A stretch of DNA of 6,992 nucleotides, taken from Stomatobaculum longum. GTDB lineage: Bacteria; Bacillota; Clostridia; Lachnospirales; Lachnospiraceae. Both the position numbers and the translations under genes were made by a program. The DNA lies in the NCBI GenBank assembly GCA_905370385.1, contig CAJPKN010000082.1, forward strand, positions 1 to 6,992, given 5' to 3'. Positions within the stretch are counted from its first letter, which is position 1; each line of letters starts with the position of its first letter. Under the pieces are notes generated by a model. The model saw only the letters and a program-made list of their open reading frames with translations. It did not search any database and had not been told where the DNA came from. Shown piece by piece: positions 5,097 through 6,992 of the stretch.

Positions 5097-6992
5097 TTAG
5101 CCCCGCCGATTGCGCTTATGCTCCGCAGGTTTCTCGAATTTACCCGCGACGGCGCGCTGTACCTCGGCCGCTTTCTCCCGGCTCTCGGGGTCGCTGCGAA
5201 GGCGCAGTACCTCTCCCATGCGATCTCTGAGCCGCGCTGCCTCCTCGAAGTTGAGTTCGGCCGCCGCCTGGCGCATCTTCTTCTCAAGCTCCTTCGAGAG
5301 ACGACGCAGTTCCTCGTCGCTCATGGACTCCGGATCCTTGTCCCAGTGCTTTTGGTCCGCAATGACAGCTTTGGTCATCATAATCACATCTCGAACCGCC
5401 TTTTTGATGGTGGTCGGTGTGATGCCGTGTGCCTTGTTGTAAGCCTCCTGAATCGTGCGGCGGCGCTCTGTCTCCGAAATGGCGCGGCGCATGGAGTCCG
5501 TCATGTTATCGGCATACATAATCACGTGCCCCTCGGCATTTCTCGCCGCACGGCCTATGGTCTGCACGAGCGAGGTCTCCGAGCGCAGGAAGCCCTCCTT
5601 GTCGGCATCCAGAATCGCGACCAGAGAAATCTCCGGGATATCAAGACCCTCGCGGAGCAGATTGATGCCGACCAGCACATCGAACTCATCGAGGCGCATG
5701 GCGCGGATGATCTGCGCGCGCTCCAGGGTATCGATGTCCGAGTGCAGATAGCGGACGCGGATGCCAACCTCCCGGAGATAAGACGTTAGATCCTCCGCCA
5801 TGCGCTTGGTGAGCGTCGTGACCAGAATTTTATTCTTCTTCTCAATCTCTTTGTTGATTTCTAAGAGCAAGTCGTCAATCTGTCCCTCGACCGGGCGCAC
5901 CGAAATTTCGGGGTCCAGAAGACCGGTCGGGCGTATCAGCTGTTCCGCGCGGAGCAGTTCATGCTCCGCCTCATAGCGGTTCGGCGTCGCCGAGACAAAG
6001 AGCATCCGGTCCATGCGCTCCTCGAACTCCGCGAAGTTCAGCGGGCGGTTGTCCATGGAACTCGGCAAGCGGAAGCCGTACTTTACTAACGTTGACTTTC
6101 GCGCAAAGTTGCCGTTAAACATGCCGCCGATTTGCGATATCGTGATATGGCTCTCATCGACAATCGTGAGAAAGTCTTTCGGAAAATAGTCAATCAAGGT
6201 AAACGGCGGTTCGCCCGGCTTCTGCTCCGTCAAAAAGCGGGTGTAGTTCTCAATGCCGGAACAAAATCCCGTTTCCCTTAACATCTCGACATCGTAGTGC
6301 GTCCGCTCTTCAATGCGCTGCGCCTCAAGGAGCTTATCCTCGCTCTTTAAGAGCTTCACATAGTCCTCGCATTCGGCGAGTATCTCCCGGGCCGCACGCT
6401 CGATCTTTTCGCGCGGCACCACGTAGTGGTTCGCCGGGTAAATCGAAATGTGAAGCACCTCCGCGAGCGGGTTTCCGGTCAGCACATCTGTCTCCGTAAT
6501 TTTATCGATCTCGTCGCCGAAGAACTCCACGCGGTAGGCAAGCTTATCCTGATCCGCCGGAAAAATCTCTATCACGTCGCCGCGCACACGGAAGGTGCCG
6601 CGGTGAAAGTCGAGGTCATTTCGGCTGTACTGGATATTGATGAGCTCTGCGATGACCTCATCCCTATCCTTCTCCTGTCCCGGGCGGAGACTGACCATCA
6701 TGTTTTTATAGTCCGTCGGGCTTCCGAGGCCGTAAATGCAGGAGACACTCGCAACGACAATCACATCCTCCCGCTCGAGGAGAGCGCTCGTCGCCGAATT
6801 GCGAAGCCGGTCTATCTCCTCGTTGGTCGCGGCATCCTTCTCGATGTAGGTGTCCGTCTGCGGCACATAGGCCTCCGGCTGGTAATAGTCGTAGTAGGAG
6901 ACAAAGTACTCCACCGCATTCTTCGGGAAGAACTCCTTCATCTCGCTGTAAAGCTGCGCCGCGAGCGTCTTATTGTGGGAGATGATGAGCGT
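5097..6992 (-). CDS. uvrB: Excinuclease ABC subunit UvrB (5' end off window)
   Basis: UvrB verifies DNA damage handed over by UvrA and loads UvrC for incision in nucleotide excision repair. 631 residues are visible in an open frame entering from the right edge ([17 protein letters not shown]). The family is usually about 660-680 residues, so only the N-terminus with the Walker A loop is outside. The visible part has the beta-hairpin region [20 protein letters not shown] (33-52), SVSCIYGLG, helicase motif II VDESH (278-282), SATP (334-337), motifs V and VI ([11 protein letters not shown] at about 447, QTIGRAARN at about 477) and a C-terminal UVR motif (about 558-592, [14 protein letters not shown]) that contacts UvrC. 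The stop is TAA at 5097-5099. Its promoter, and any LexA site, would lie outside the window. No terminator separates it from tRNA-Arg, so read-through into the tRNA is possible. Confidence 0.98.
   Translation of the reverse strand, partial: TLIISHNKTLAAQLYSEMKEFFPKNAVEYFVSYYDYYQPEAYVPQTDTYIEKDAATNEEIDRLRNSATSALLEREDVIVVASVSCIYGLGSPTDYKNMMVSLRPGQEKDRDEVIAELINIQYSRNDLDFHRGTFRVRGDVIEIFPADQDKLAYRVEFFGDEIDKITETDVLTGNPLAEVLHISIYPANHYVVPREKIERAAREILAECEDYVKLLKSEDKLLEAQRIEERTHYDVEMLRETGFCSGIENYTRFLTEQKPGEPPFTLIDYFPKDFLTIVDESHITISQIGGMFNGNFARKSTLVKYGFRLPSSMDNRPLNFAEFEERMDRMLFVSATPNRYEAEHELLRAEQLIRPTGLLDPEISVRPVEGQIDDLLLEINKEIEKKNKILVTTLTKRMAEDLTSYLREVGIRVRYLHSDIDTLERAQIIRAMRLDEFDVLVGINLLREGLDIPEISLVAILDADKEGFLRSETSLVQTIGRAARNAEGHVIMYADNMTDSMRRAISETERRRTIQEAYNKAHGITPTTIKKAVRDVIMMTKAVIADQKHWDKDPESMSDEELRRLSKELEKKMRQAAAELNFEEAARLRDRMGEVLRLRSDPESREKAAEVQRAVAGKFEKPAEHKRNRRG

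Noticed and set aside
5118..5789. Plus-strand open frame (223 codons) opposite uvrB
   Set aside because: Antisense shadow of conserved UvrB helicase motifs; no family signature of its own.
1..6992. A new defence, mobile or multi-gene accessory system
   Set aside because: All full genes but one are known housekeeping genes, all on one strand with similar codon style. No repeats, transposase, toxin-antitoxin pair or CRISPR array is visible.

Overview
The window is an ordinary stretch of bacterial chromosome in which every supported gene lies on the minus strand. Gene order (transcription right to left) is uvrB (5' end off the window), tRNA-Arg(CCG), a single-pass membrane protein of unknown function, queA, an rluF-type pseudouridine synthase, and ligA (3' end off the window). 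The high-GC coding style, purine-rich Shine-Dalgarno sites (AGGAGG type), GTG starts, a tRNA gene without encoded CCA and the protein sequences point to a GC-rich member of the Clostridia. Lachnospiraceae is my best guess, from recollection of similar LigA and membrane-protein sequences, not from a search.

Layout. 5097-6992: UvrB, the damage-verification helicase of nucleotide excision repair, lacking only its N-terminus with the Walker A loop. 4934-5087: a compact tRNA-Arg(CCG) unit with its own sigma-70-type promoter and a strong intrinsic terminator. About 4737-4933: a gene-poor gap of some 200 bases with, at most, a 38-codon signal-peptide-like ORF. 3823-4736: an extended -10 promoter and a GTG-started membrane protein whose stop overlaps the queA start (TGATG). 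2798-3823: QueA, the penultimate enzyme of queuosine synthesis in tRNA. 2637-2797: a 9-bp perfect hairpin after queA and a good promoter (TTGACT, 18 bp, TATAAT) for the next operon. 1767-2636: the RluF-type pseudouridine synthase. 1-1785: LigA, starting at a GTG inside the end of rluF.

The genes fall into two themes, DNA repair and replication (uvrB, ligA) and RNA modification (queA, rluF, tRNA-Arg), but they sit in separate transcription units and nothing shows a joint pathway. I found no mobile element, CRISPR array, phage gene or defence system. The most notable point is a LigA whose nucleotidyltransferase and NAD-binding domains carry several substitutions at positions usually invariant in bacterial NAD-dependent ligases. 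This looks like a divergent LigA subfamily, not a broken gene. The membrane protein upstream of queA is the one full-length gene without a known role.
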